DNA of 10,447 bases, taken from Planctomycetota bacterium (GTDB lineage: Bacteria > Planctomycetota > UBA1135 > GCA-002686595). The stretch covers positions 1 to 10,447 of the forward strand of contig JABFRZ010000330.1 of NCBI GenBank assembly GCA_013140785.1. The letters are read 5' to 3'. A program made the translations under genes and the position numbers. Below the pieces are notes generated by a model that saw only the letters and a list, made by a program, of their open reading frames with translations, was not told the DNA's origin and ran no database searches. Of this stretch, positions 1 to 7,093 are shown piece after piece; position 1 is the first letter of the stretch, and the number at the start of each line of letters is the position of its first letter.

Positions 1-114
1 GCCCCGTTCCCCTCCGCCGGAGTCGGGCCCGCGCCCGCCCCGCCGCTGCCGAAGCGAGCGAGCGTGCCGGTCGATCCGGCGCTCGAGGAGTTCCGCAAGA
101 AGCGAGGGTACTGA
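1..114 (+). CDS. 3' end of a protein with Ala-Pro linker and KKRGY tail (5' truncated)
   Basis: Only the last 37 codons are present, running open from the first base of the window to a TGA at 112-114, so the start and main domain are missing. What is visible is a low-complexity stretch rich in Pro, Ala and Gly (about residues 1-17 of the fragment), then a basic junction and the charged tail VPVDPALEEFRKKRGY. The linker looks disordered, and a tail hung on a disordered linker suggests a short docking or recognition segment, but that is inference. The same tail, almost identical at DNA level, ends a small ORF at 7330-7452, which supports this frame as truly coding. The histidine kinase starts 39 bases after the stop in the same frame, so the two could be co-transcribed. 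I do not recognise the family. Confidence 0.7.
   Translation, partial: APFPSAGVGPAPAPPLPKRASVPVDPALEEFRKKRGY
51..114 (+). repeat. Tail repeat, copy A (matches 7389-7452)
   Basis: Aligned without gaps to 7389-7452, this stretch matches at 59 of 64 positions, including a perfect 42-base run (63-104). Of the five differences, four are clustered near the left edge and one is a silent CGA/CGC change in an Arg codon. Similarity stops at the shared TGA. It contains the short inverted repeat GCCGG-TCGAT-CCGGC (66-80). Confidence 0.9.
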
Positions 115-153
115 GGCCGGCTCGGCCTCCAGCGCATCGGCGCCGGCTGCAAG

Positions 154-2064
154 ATGTCCATCCGCTGGAAGATCATCGCCGTTCTCGGCGTCGTGACGAT
201 CCTCTACGCGGGGATCGATCACCTCTCGCTCCGCTTCCTCTTTGCGAAGCAGTCTGAGCACATCGGACGCGAACGCGCAGAGGAAGACCTGCAGCAGGTG
301 CTCTCCAGTCTCGAGGGTGAGAAGCAAGAGCTGGCCGAGTTGGCCGCGGCCTGGGCCGACTGGCTCGCCTCCGCCGGCTCCGATGCCCTGGGCGACTCGC
401 TCGGGACGCAACTGATGGTGGGCTGCAACGTGCACGTGCTCTACCTGTGCGCGGCCGACGGCCGGGTGCTCCACCATCGGGTCCTCGACCCGGAGACGGG
501 GAGTGAGATCCAGCTGCGTCAGCTCCCGGGGCACGCCCTCGGCGTCAATCACCCGGCCTTGGCCTGGTTCGACGGTCAACCGGAGCGTCGCAGTCTGGCG
601 GCGACAGACAAGGGGATCCTGGCCCTGGCCTCGCGGCGCACGGCCGAAGAGTTGCCGGGCGGGACCTTGATCCTGGGGCGCTTCCTGGACTCGGCCTGCC
701 TGGCTCGGGTCGCGGAGCGCCAAGGGGTTCGCCTCGAGCTCCTGGCCGGCGACTGGGCGGCGCAAGGCGCGGATCCCGCGATCGTCGAGGCCAGTGCGCG
801 CAGCGAGGGGGGCGTCGTGTTCGGCGCCGCGACGGCCGAGGCGCTCAGCGTCGGGCGCACGCTCGTGGACTGGGAGGGCCGCGATACGCTCCTGCTCGAG
901 GTCGAATCCCCGCGGCGGTCCGACTCTCGCGACGCGAAGTTCAAGGGCTACGTGCTGCTCTCCTCCCTCGCGACGGCCCTCATCCTGACGTTCGTCCTCA
1001 TGCGATTGCTCGAGCGCGTCGTGGTGCGCCCTCTCGGTCTGCTCACGCACCACACCGTGGAGGTCGGGAAGGGGAACTCGGCCGTCGCGCCCCTGGACCT
1101 CGCGAGCCAAGACGAGCTCGGGACCCTGGCCCGCGAGTTCGGGCGCATGCTCGAGCGTCTCGAGGTGCTGCGCCGCGAAGCCTCGAATGCCTCGCGTCAG
1201 GCGGGCATGTCCGAGGTCGCGACGTGCGTTCTGCACAACGTGGGCAACGCCTTGAACAGCGCCACGGTCGCGGCCGGCCTGGTCCGTTCGGGGGCCCAGG
1301 CCTTGGCGGTCGACGACTTGGTCCAGCTGGCGGAGGTCCTCGAACACGAGGCTCACGACCTGCCCGGCTTCCTGGCGAGCGAGGGGCGTGACAGGAAGCT
1401 GGTGGCCTTTGCCCGGGAGCTCGGGGACGGTCTGAGCTCCCAGCGGCGAGGACTTCTCATGGAGCTCTCGCGCCTGGACGAGACGATCCAGCGCATCGTC
1501 CTCCTGATCACGACCCAGCAGTCCCTGGCGGGAGGACGCGGGTTCCCGGAGCGAGTCTCCTTGGCTGCTCAGCTCGACGAGGTCGTGGAGCTGACCCGCT
1601 CCGCTGCGAGCTCGGGTGTTGTCGAGTGGCGACGCGAGTACGAGGACGTGCCCGAGACCGTCACCGACCGCCATCGCCTCGTGGAGATCCTCTTGGTCCT
1701 GATCCGCAACGCACGTCAGGCCGTGGAGGAATCGGGACGAGCGGATGGAAGCGTTACCCTGCGCATCCGTCGCTCCGGAGAGCGTCGCGTGTGCGTCGAG
1801 GTCGAGGACAATGGAGCGGGCATTGCGCCCGAGAACCTCACGCGCATCTTCGCCGGCGGCTTCACCACCAAGAAGACCGGCCTCGGGTACAGCCTGCACC
1901 ACGCCTGCAACGCCGCGACCGAGCTCGGGGGGACGCTCTCGGGCGAGAGCGCCGGGCCGGGAGCCGGAGCGTGCTTCCGTCTGGAGGTCCCGCTCGTCCA
2001 GGTGCCCACCGCGCTCAGGCCGGCGAGCGCGCGCGCCTCGATGGAGTCACCTGTGCCGGTCTGA
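154..2064 (+). CDS. Membrane sensor histidine kinase, HNVGN H-box type with HAMP
   Basis: A 636-residue inner-membrane kinase expected to sense an extracytoplasmic signal, autophosphorylate and pass the phosphate to a response regulator. TM1 spans about residues 5-28, followed by a periplasmic sensor of about 230 residues resembling CHASE4-type domains in layout (similarity not proven), then TM2 (about 264-286) and HAMP (about 287-340). The H-box is VLHNVGNALNS with the predicted phosphoacceptor His361. The ATPase domain has an N-box with Asn519 (LIRNARQAV), a G1 box DNGAGI at 552-557, and FTTKKTGLGYSLH at 570-582 covering the F and G2 boxes. A short Ala/Pro/Ser tail follows. ATG 154 is the only ATG, GTG or TTG in frame after the preceding stop at 112-114; no clear ribosome binding site precedes it. 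No receiver domain or response-regulator gene is visible, so it is an orphan here. It converges on the pilin operon with a 28-base gap. Confidence 0.93.
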   Translation: MSIRWKIIAVLGVVTILYAGIDHLSLRFLFAKQSEHIGRERAEEDLQQVLSSLEGEKQELAELAAAWADWLASAGSDALGDSLGTQLMVGCNVHVLYLCAADGRVLHHRVLDPETGSEIQLRQLPGHALGVNHPALAWFDGQPERRSLAATDKGILALASRRTAEELPGGTLILGRFLDSACLARVAERQGVRLELLAGDWAAQGADPAIVEASARSEGGVVFGAATAEALSVGRTLVDWEGRDTLLLEVESPRRSDSRDAKFKGYVLLSSLATALILTFVLMRLLERVVVRPLGLLTHHTVEVGKGNSAVAPLDLASQDELGTLAREFGRMLERLEVLRREASNASRQAGMSEVATCVLHNVGNALNSATVAAGLVRSGAQALAVDDLVQLAEVLEHEAHDLPGFLASEGRDRKLVAFARELGDGLSSQRRGLLMELSRLDETIQRIVLLITTQQSLAGGRGFPERVSLAAQLDEVVELTRSAASSGVVEWRREYEDVPETVTDRHRLVEILLVLIRNARQAVEESGRADGSVTLRIRRSGERRVCVEVEDNGAGIAPENLTRIFAGGFTTKKTGLGYSLHHACNAATELGGTLSGESAGPGAGACFRLEVPLVQVPTALRPASARASMESPVPV

Positions 2065-2092
2065 ACGCCGAGGCCGAGTCGGGCCGAAACGG

Positions 2093-2560
2093 TCAGCCCG
2101 CTCTACGGATTTCGCCCGTCGCACCGTCCGCGGGCGATTTCTCCGTGAGGCGTCGAGGGCGCGCTTCCAGAGCCGCATTGATCAGGTCGCAGAGCTCCTG
2201 CAACTGGTCTCCCTTGCGGAGGCGGCACGGGCCGCTCTCGCGCCCGGCGGCGACGTCCGCGAGGTAGCGCTCGAAGCGGTAGATCGGTCCGGCGAGGCGG
2301 AAGGTGAGCAGCACGCCGATCGCGAGCACGCTCGGCAGCAGCACCAGGAACGAGAAGACGAAGACCTCGGTCAACAGCTCCGGGAGCACGCTCCGGATTT
2401 CCTCGCCGCTGACGGGCAGCTCCTGCGACAGGTACATGAGGCGGTTCGCCAGGAGCAGCACCTGCGAGCACAGCGCCAGGGTCGAAACACCCATGAATCC
2501 GAGTACCAGCTTCAGCTGCAGGGCCGGCTTGGGCAGCCGGTTCTTGCGGGCAGGGGACAT
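2093..2560 (-). CDS. Small two-TM protein with stand-alone HAMP domain
   Basis: A 155-residue membrane protein and last gene of the minus-strand operon. A basic N-terminus leads into TM1 (about 17-39), a short periplasmic loop of about 25 residues, TM2 (about 66-88), and directly a HAMP-like segment (about 89-135) beginning LAGPIYRFERYL and ending in an amphipathic helix (LQELCDLINAALEA). A polar disordered tail follows. No kinase, methyl-accepting, cyclase or GGDEF output domain follows, so it would have to act by dimerising with or modulating another membrane protein. The ATG is 12 bases downstream of the HEAT gene's stop, so expression probably depends on the operon. The context suggests a role at the pilus or its signalling; that is inference. 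Gene call is strong; role unknown. Confidence 0.82.
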   Translation of the reverse strand: MSPARKNRLPKPALQLKLVLGFMGVSTLALCSQVLLLANRLMYLSQELPVSGEEIRSVLPELLTEVFVFSFLVLLPSVLAIGVLLTFRLAGPIYRFERYLADVAAGRESGPCRLRKGDQLQELCDLINAALEARPRRLTEKSPADGATGEIRRAG

Positions 2561-2572
2561 GGGGCTCTACCG

Positions 2573-3904
2573 CTATCGAGCCGGGCTGGTCGGCGACTGG
2601 AGTGCCCCTTTGGCGAGGCGGCGCCAGGCGGCCGGATCGGAACCCGCGTCGACTCTCGTGATGCTGCGCAGCGCCAGGAGTGCCGCCCGTTGCACCGCGG
2701 GCGCGGGGTCCTTCAGCCGCTCGGTCAGCGCCGGAACCGCCCTCCATGAGCCCAGGTGCCCGAGCACCGAGCACGCGAGCACCACCAGCTCGGTCTCCTC
2801 GCGCTCGAGCCCGTCGGCCACGCCGTCCGCGAGCTCGTGCCGAAAGACGCGCCACTTCGAGATCTCCATCAGCGCGTTGGCCGCCCGACCGGGGACGCCG
2901 TTCGCCACGTTCTCGAGGAGCTTGGGGGCCGTGCCGCGGCGCCATTCCTCGGCCTTGCGCTGCCATTCCTGCCAGCGCCGGGGGTCGCCCGAGTAGCCGA
3001 GGTTCGTGGTCGAGCGCAGGGCCGCGAGGGCCCTCTCGGAGACGGCCCGGCTCGAATGTCCGAGCAGGTCGATCAGGATGGGCAGGGCCTCCACGTCCTC
3101 TAGGGAATCGGCGACCTCGATGCCGGAGAGCAGCATCTCTGGCTCTCCGGATTGCAGATAGTCGCGCGTAACGGAGAGGACCGCCTCCGCCATCGGATGG
3201 GGCAGCCTCCGCCCCATGCGAGCGAGCTCCGCGAGGATCAGCGGATCCGCTTCCGGGTTCCCTCCGAGCAGGCCCGTGAGGATCCAGAGGCGCTGCTCCG
3301 AGGTCTCCCCGCTCACGGCCCAGATGATCCCGGCCAGGAGCGCGTCCGGAGCGGATCGGTAGGCTCGCAGGACCTCTTCGCGCGCTGCCGCGTGGCGCTC
3401 GAGGATGCTCTCGAAGGCCTCCTGCAGGTCGTCCCTCCGCGCGCGCGCGATGCGGGTCTGGCCTTCGTCCAGCAACCACACCAGGTGCGGGAGGTCGCGC
3501 GGCTCGCCCACCTTGCCGAGCAGTCCGAGGACTGTGAGGCGCCGCGCCTCGTCGCCGTCCACGCGCCGCAGGAAGTCCAGGAGCGGTTGCGCGGGCTCCA
3601 TCCCGAGCGCGTGGCGAACCTCCGAGGCTTGGGAGGGATCCAGCTCGAGCCACTCGAGCGGCGCGTCGTGCCCCTCACGGTGCGGCGCGCGCCGCGTGAC
3701 GAGGGCTTCGAAGAGCGCCGGGATGGCTTCCGGCCCGAGGCGCACGAGGCGCTCCGAGCGCGTATCCGCCTCGGGTGTGGAGAGCTCGTGACCGACGGCG
3801 AAGTCGAGCGAATCCGGGACACGTTCGGTGCCAGGAGCCTGCGCGAAGGCCGCGCCGGCGAGCGCGCTGAGGAGTCCGGAGAGACGAAGGGGGAAGAGCC
3901 GCAT
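2573..3904 (-). CDS. Exported HEAT-repeat protein
   Basis: A 443-residue protein with an N-terminal signal peptide (MRLFPLRLSGLLSALAGAAFA, probable cleavage near residue 21-22), hence periplasmic or surface-exposed. The rest is almost all helical. HEAT-like units are clearest at about 115-150, 255-300 (ALPILIDLLGHSSRAVSERA) and 372-415 (ACSVLGHLGSWRAVPALTER). After the last two come W-rich segments (GDPRRWQEWQRKAEEW at 306-321; SDPAAWRRL at 422-430), a signature I associate with HEAT proteins of Planctomycetota and similar bacteria. HEAT solenoids usually serve as protein-binding scaffolds, and no enzyme motif is visible. The open frame extends far upstream, but that part is antisense-like shadow of the PilX-like gene. 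ATG 3904 is chosen because it immediately precedes the signal peptide and lies 20 bases after the upstream stop. No good Shine-Dalgarno is seen. Partner unknown; the operon suggests pilus-related assembly. Confidence 0.87.
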   Translation of the reverse strand: MRLFPLRLSGLLSALAGAAFAQAPGTERVPDSLDFAVGHELSTPEADTRSERLVRLGPEAIPALFEALVTRRAPHREGHDAPLEWLELDPSQASEVRHALGMEPAQPLLDFLRRVDGDEARRLTVLGLLGKVGEPRDLPHLVWLLDEGQTRIARARRDDLQEAFESILERHAAAREEVLRAYRSAPDALLAGIIWAVSGETSEQRLWILTGLLGGNPEADPLILAELARMGRRLPHPMAEAVLSVTRDYLQSGEPEMLLSGIEVADSLEDVEALPILIDLLGHSSRAVSERALAALRSTTNLGYSGDPRRWQEWQRKAEEWRRGTAPKLLENVANGVPGRAANALMEISKWRVFRHELADGVADGLEREETELVVLACSVLGHLGSWRAVPALTERLKDPAPAVQRAALLALRSITRVDAGSDPAAWRRLAKGALQSPTSPAR

Positions 3905-3924
3905 GGGGACCCACGACGGGGGCG

Positions 3925-5850
3925 TCACTCGGGTGGATAGAAGGCACTGTCCAGCACGAAGGCGACCTGGAACATGACGGACTTGGAGAAGGTGCTCACC
4001 GTGCCTGTGAACTCCTTCTCGATGTTGAAGAGCGTCTTGTACTTGATGTACATGGTCCACTCGCCGTGGGCCCGGGTGTACTCGTCGTCGGGTGGCTCGA
4101 GCTTCGGCATCGGGAAGGGCGAGAAGAACTTGACCTTCGTGTGCTCGAACTTCTCGAACGGACCCTGGTAGGTGGCCTTCTGATTCGCGAGGTCCGTGTA
4201 GGTGACCGTGAAGGTCCACGAGCTCTTCACGCCGGCCTCGGCCAGCGGCTTGAGCGTCGACTTGTCGATTCCGAGGAGCTGCTCGGGAGGGCCGCGGTTC
4301 TGGCGAACCTGCGCGGGAATCTCCTGGATCTTCCAGCCGAGCACGCGCGGCATGGGCGCGGAGCCGAGCTCGTCGCCCGTGTTGCAGTGCAGGCGCACCA
4401 GGGGGTCGAGCGCCAGCGTGTTCGCCACCAGTGCACCGAAGATCTCGAAGTCCTTCCCCACGGCCACGTGCGCGTCGGGCGCGTAGACCGTGCCGTAGAA
4501 ATCGCTCCTCGCGCGCAGCTCGAGCTCGGTCGCCGACGGGGCGCCCTGCAACGAGAGCTGGCTCGTGTCCTGGCTCTGGGTCTGGACGCGCGAGTCCTGG
4601 CTCAAGTGCGCGTTCTCTGTCACGAAGACATCGACCGCGCCGCCTTCGTTGTTCACCAAGAGGAGCGCCTCGGCGTCGAGCGTGAGCTGGCCCACGACCA
4701 GGCTGCCCGGCCCCTGCAGCACGAGCTCGCGGCCTGGCGCCACTTGGATGCCCTCGTAGCCCAGCGTCCCGGGCGGCAGGACCCTGGGGATCGAGGAGTC
4801 GTGCACGATGGCCGGCAAGAGATCGACGTCCGGGACCTTCACCTCTTCGAGCTCGAGGGGCGCGGGACGCGCGCTCTTGTCGCCCGTGATCACGACCCCC
4901 AAACCCGTGCTGACGCACGCGTCGGGTCCGGGAGTCACGTCACCGTAGATCGTGAGTGTGGACCCGCCGCTCGTGAGCGAGATGGGGCCGTTCGAGCCCA
5001 AGACGCCGTTCTGGCCGGTGGTGGGTCCGAGCGGCGTGGGCTTGGGCGAGATGAAGGGCGGCGTGACCTTCGGGATGCCCGCGAAGTAGTCCACGACCGA
5101 GTCGTACTCCTCGTCCACGAAATCCTCCTGCACGCCCTTCGGGCCGCCGATCATCGTCGCTGGCGGTTCCTCGAAGCCATCGTCGTCGGTGAAGTCGTCC
5201 CAATCGACTTCGGGCAGTTGGTGCGCGCGGTAGTCGAGCACCGCGTCGTAGGAGTAGTTGTTTCCCGCGACCTTGTAGTAGCGGTAGAAGAGCTCCTCGT
5301 AGAAGAGCAGCTTGTTCTTGGTGTCGACGACGAGGAAGGGATACGCCGGATCGATCGTGATCGCGCCGCCCTTCACCTGGTCGAAGTAGGGCTGCTCTGG
5401 GTCGTAGCCGTCCACCAGGAAGGGCGCGTCGATCGAGATCTCCTCGTCGGCGAAGATCCCGGGGATCTCCTCGACGCGCTCCACGACCACCTCGAGCGTG
5501 GCGCGCCCGGCCGAGCACAGCCCCGTGCTGCGCAGGACGAGCAGGCCGTCCGCGCGCTCGGTGGCGTCCACCCAGGCAAGACCGTCGCCCACCAGGGCCG
5601 GGGCTTCGATCGAGCCGATCTGGCCGCTCATGCCTGCGCCGAGACCGAAGTAGGCCTGGCTCAGGCCGGCCTCGGCGAGATAGAAGGCGCGCTTGTCGTC
5701 CACCGCGTGGCTCTGGCGCGCGGTCGTGGCCTGCGTGATGCGCAGCAGGCCGAGCGAGATGCCCGCCACCGAGGCGACCACCACCAAGGCCAGGATCAGC
5801 GCTCCGCCGCGGCGCTCGTGAGCTGCTTCTGCGTGATGGAGATGGATCAC
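3925..5850 (-). CDS. PilX-like pilus assembly protein with DUF7305-like C-terminal region
   Basis: A 641-residue protein. Residues 12-65 match the PilX N-terminal pattern: basic ERRGG, a long hydrophobic helix (ALILALVVVASVAGISLGLL), then KRAFYLAEAGLSQA. As in PilX/GspK-type components, the hydrophobic segment lacks the Glu5 of ordinary pilins. A large extracellular part follows. About 149-255 is rich in Tyr and Asp; about 280-480 looks like beta-rich repeats; and DFYGTVYAPDAHVAVGKDFEIFGALVANTLAL at about 450-481 resembles the DUF7305-type end of PilX proteins. A further region of about 150 residues follows. PilX-like proteins are minor pilins of the tip or initiation complex. The start is GTG at 5850: its GTGA overlaps the stop of the upstream pilin-like gene by four bases, indicating translational coupling. 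Well supported as PilX-like; the substrate or adhesive role is unknown. Confidence 0.88.
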   Translation of the reverse strand: MIHLHHAEAAHERRGGALILALVVVASVAGISLGLLRITQATTARQSHAVDDKRAFYLAEAGLSQAYFGLGAGMSGQIGSIEAPALVGDGLAWVDATERADGLLVLRSTGLCSAGRATLEVVVERVEEIPGIFADEEISIDAPFLVDGYDPEQPYFDQVKGGAITIDPAYPFLVVDTKNKLLFYEELFYRYYKVAGNNYSYDAVLDYRAHQLPEVDWDDFTDDDGFEEPPATMIGGPKGVQEDFVDEEYDSVVDYFAGIPKVTPPFISPKPTPLGPTTGQNGVLGSNGPISLTSGGSTLTIYGDVTPGPDACVSTGLGVVITGDKSARPAPLELEEVKVPDVDLLPAIVHDSSIPRVLPPGTLGYEGIQVAPGRELVLQGPGSLVVGQLTLDAEALLLVNNEGGAVDVFVTENAHLSQDSRVQTQSQDTSQLSLQGAPSATELELRARSDFYGTVYAPDAHVAVGKDFEIFGALVANTLALDPLVRLHCNTGDELGSAPMPRVLGWKIQEIPAQVRQNRGPPEQLLGIDKSTLKPLAEAGVKSSWTFTVTYTDLANQKATYQGPFEKFEHTKVKFFSPFPMPKLEPPDDEYTRAHGEWTMYIKYKTLFNIEKEFTGTVSTFSKSVMFQVAFVLDSAFYPPE

Positions 5851-6479
5851 GGCACCACCTCCGGGACCGGGTTGCGGCAGGTGACGGTCGTCTGCGCCGT
5901 GCGCGTCACGAGCCGGCCGTTGCCGTCGACGCGCTCCAGGGTGATACGGATGTGCACTGCGTTGCGGTCCACCACGAAGCTGAGTCCCTTCTCGTCGATC
6001 AATCCGTTGCCGTTGTCGTCCATGCCGTTCGGGAGCTCGCCCTCGAGGTAGGGGCGCACGAGGTGGGTCAGGACCACGCGCTGCTCCGGGCCGGCCTCCG
6101 GAGTGCGCGTCCAGTACGCCTCGTTTTCGAGCTGCTCGAGCGCGATCTTCTCCGGGTCGCTCCAGATGACCTCACCGTTCTCGATCCCGAGGTGCATCTG
6201 GAAGGTGAGCTCTTCGGTCGAGAGCGGCGCCTCGGCGGCCGGCGCCAGGGACTCGCGCGAGGAGCTCATGACCGCGCGGGCGATGCGCTCGAGCACGATC
6301 TGGCAGCGCTCCTCGACCAGGACCTCCGAGGTCGAGGCCTGGGTCGTATCCGCGGCCGAGTCCAGGACCGCGAAGCCCTTGTAGGCGAGGATCCCGAGGA
6401 GCGAGACGGCCAGCAGGACCTCGAGCAGAGTGAGGCCACTCTGTGTCGAAGGCCGCGTCGGAGGTTGCGAGAGCCGCAT
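5847..6479 (-). CDS. Type IV pilin-like protein (PilW-like pseudopilin)
   Basis: A 210-residue protein with a class III prepilin leader: MRLSQPPTRPSTQSG, then LTLLEVLLAVSLLGILAYKG. Cleavage is predicted after Gly15, leaving Leu1 and the conserved Glu5. The N-terminal helix anchors in the inner membrane before assembly, and the rest is a soluble periplasmic or extracellular head. Residues 154-163 are DDNGNGLIDE, an acidic Asp/Asn/Gly loop resembling Ca-binding loops; binding is inferred. Its order after the PilV-like gene and before the PilX-like gene, and its length, fit PilW/GspJ-type minor pilins. ATG 6479 is chosen because it gives the leader and shares one base with the upstream stop (TGATG). 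The open frame runs further upstream, but that part overlaps the previous gene in another frame. Confidence 0.88.
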   Translation of the reverse strand: MRLSQPPTRPSTQSGLTLLEVLLAVSLLGILAYKGFAVLDSAADTTQASTSEVLVEERCQIVLERIARAVMSSSRESLAPAAEAPLSTEELTFQMHLGIENGEVIWSDPEKIALEQLENEAYWTRTPEAGPEQRVVLTHLVRPYLEGELPNGMDDNGNGLIDEKGLSFVVDRNAVHIRITLERVDGNGRLVTRTAQTTVTCRNPVPEVVP

Positions 6480-7093
6480 CAGTACCGATACTCCGTGAAC
6501 AGAGTGAACATGCGCAGGGTGCGGGGCCCGAACTGGCCCTGCCAGCGGACGACGGCGACCACCGGCAGGATGCGGTTGTCGCCGGAGTGATCCAGGCTGT
6601 CGACTGCTCCGTCCCCGTTGAGGTCCTGCGGGAGGCCGAGGGCCGCATCTTCGATGTCCTCGCGTAGCTGCCACTCCGGGACCAGCGCTCCGGCCGGGGC
6701 GGCGTCGAAGAGTGGCAGCAGGATCTCTCCTACGCGCCCGTCGAGGTCGCCCTCGAGCGGGCGGAGCCCAGGAACGTCGAAGGAGTTTCCAGGTGCCGTG
6801 CCCGGCCCTAGGGGATCGTTGAAGGGCTCCTGGTCGAAGAGCGCCACCATCTGGCGGAAGTCCTCGTTGCGCAGCGTTTCCAGGATCGAGCGCACGGCTT
6901 CGGCCGCGCGCGCGTTGTCGCCGTTCACCGTCCGTTGCCTGGCGGCCGTGGTCAACGTTCCGAGCATCAGCGAGGCTGCCACCAGGATGATCGGCATGGC
7001 GATGACCACCTCGACCAATGTGACTCCCCGACGCGCGTTCGCTCTGCGCCCGCTGCGAGGTTCGAGCTTCAAGGTTGTGAGTCCTCCATCCAC
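6479..7093 (-). CDS. Type IV pilin-like protein (PilV-like pseudopilin), first gene of operon
   Basis: A pilin-like protein of 204 residues from GTG 7093. A basic leader ends GRRANARRG, followed by VTLVEVVIAMPIILVAASLMLGTL. Cleavage is predicted after Gly23, with Glu5 preserved. The soluble head contains DLNGDGAVD (157-165), matching the DxNxDGxxD pattern of dockerin or EF-hand-like Ca loops, and ends with a probable beta segment (TLRMFTLFTEYRY). Two starts compete. GTG 7093 has only a weak upstream site. TTG 7072 would give a 16-residue leader (MKLEPRSGRRANARRG) with GGAGG ten bases upstream. I list the longer form, but the TTG is credible. The position at the head of the operon and overlap with the PilW-like gene fit a minor-pilin set in V-W-X order. 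GspI/GspH-type pseudopilins are the alternative label. Confidence 0.87.
   Translation of the reverse strand: MDGGLTTLKLEPRSGRRANARRGVTLVEVVIAMPIILVAASLMLGTLTTAARQRTVNGDNARAAEAVRSILETLRNEDFRQMVALFDQEPFNDPLGPGTAPGNSFDVPGLRPLEGDLDGRVGEILLPLFDAAPAGALVPEWQLREDIEDAALGLPQDLNGDGAVDSLDHSGDNRILPVVAVVRWQGQFGPRTLRMFTLFTEYRY
7054..7073. repeat. Short direct repeat, copy 1
   Basis: TGCGAGGTTCGAGCTTCAAG here matches 7214-7232 except for one extra G. It overlaps the alternative TTG start of the first pilin-like gene (minus strand). It may be chance or the remnant of a small duplication. Confidence 0.4.
7083..7087 (-). promoter_or_regulatory. GGAGG ribosome binding site candidate
   Basis: Read on the minus strand, GGAGG lies ten bases before a TTG at 7072-7070, and inside the coding part if translation starts at GTG 7093. 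It is one of the few good Shine-Dalgarno matches in the window and favours the TTG start of the first pilin-like gene. Confidence 0.35.

Noticed and set aside
2065..2092. Terminator between the convergent kinase and HAMP genes
   Set aside because: Only a four-pair GGCC/GGCC stem is visible, with no T-tract, which is too weak to call.
3905..4918. N-terminal half of the long open frame containing the HEAT gene
   Set aside because: This part overlaps the PilX-like gene in another frame and is basic low-complexity sequence. The real protein begins with a signal peptide at 3904.
4066..6051. 661-codon open frame on the plus strand, antisense to the PilX-like and PilW-like genes
   Set aside because: Its product is dominated by Arg, Val, Leu, His and Glu with no recognisable motif, as expected for the complement of GC-rich coding DNA. 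The opposite strand has clear pilin features.
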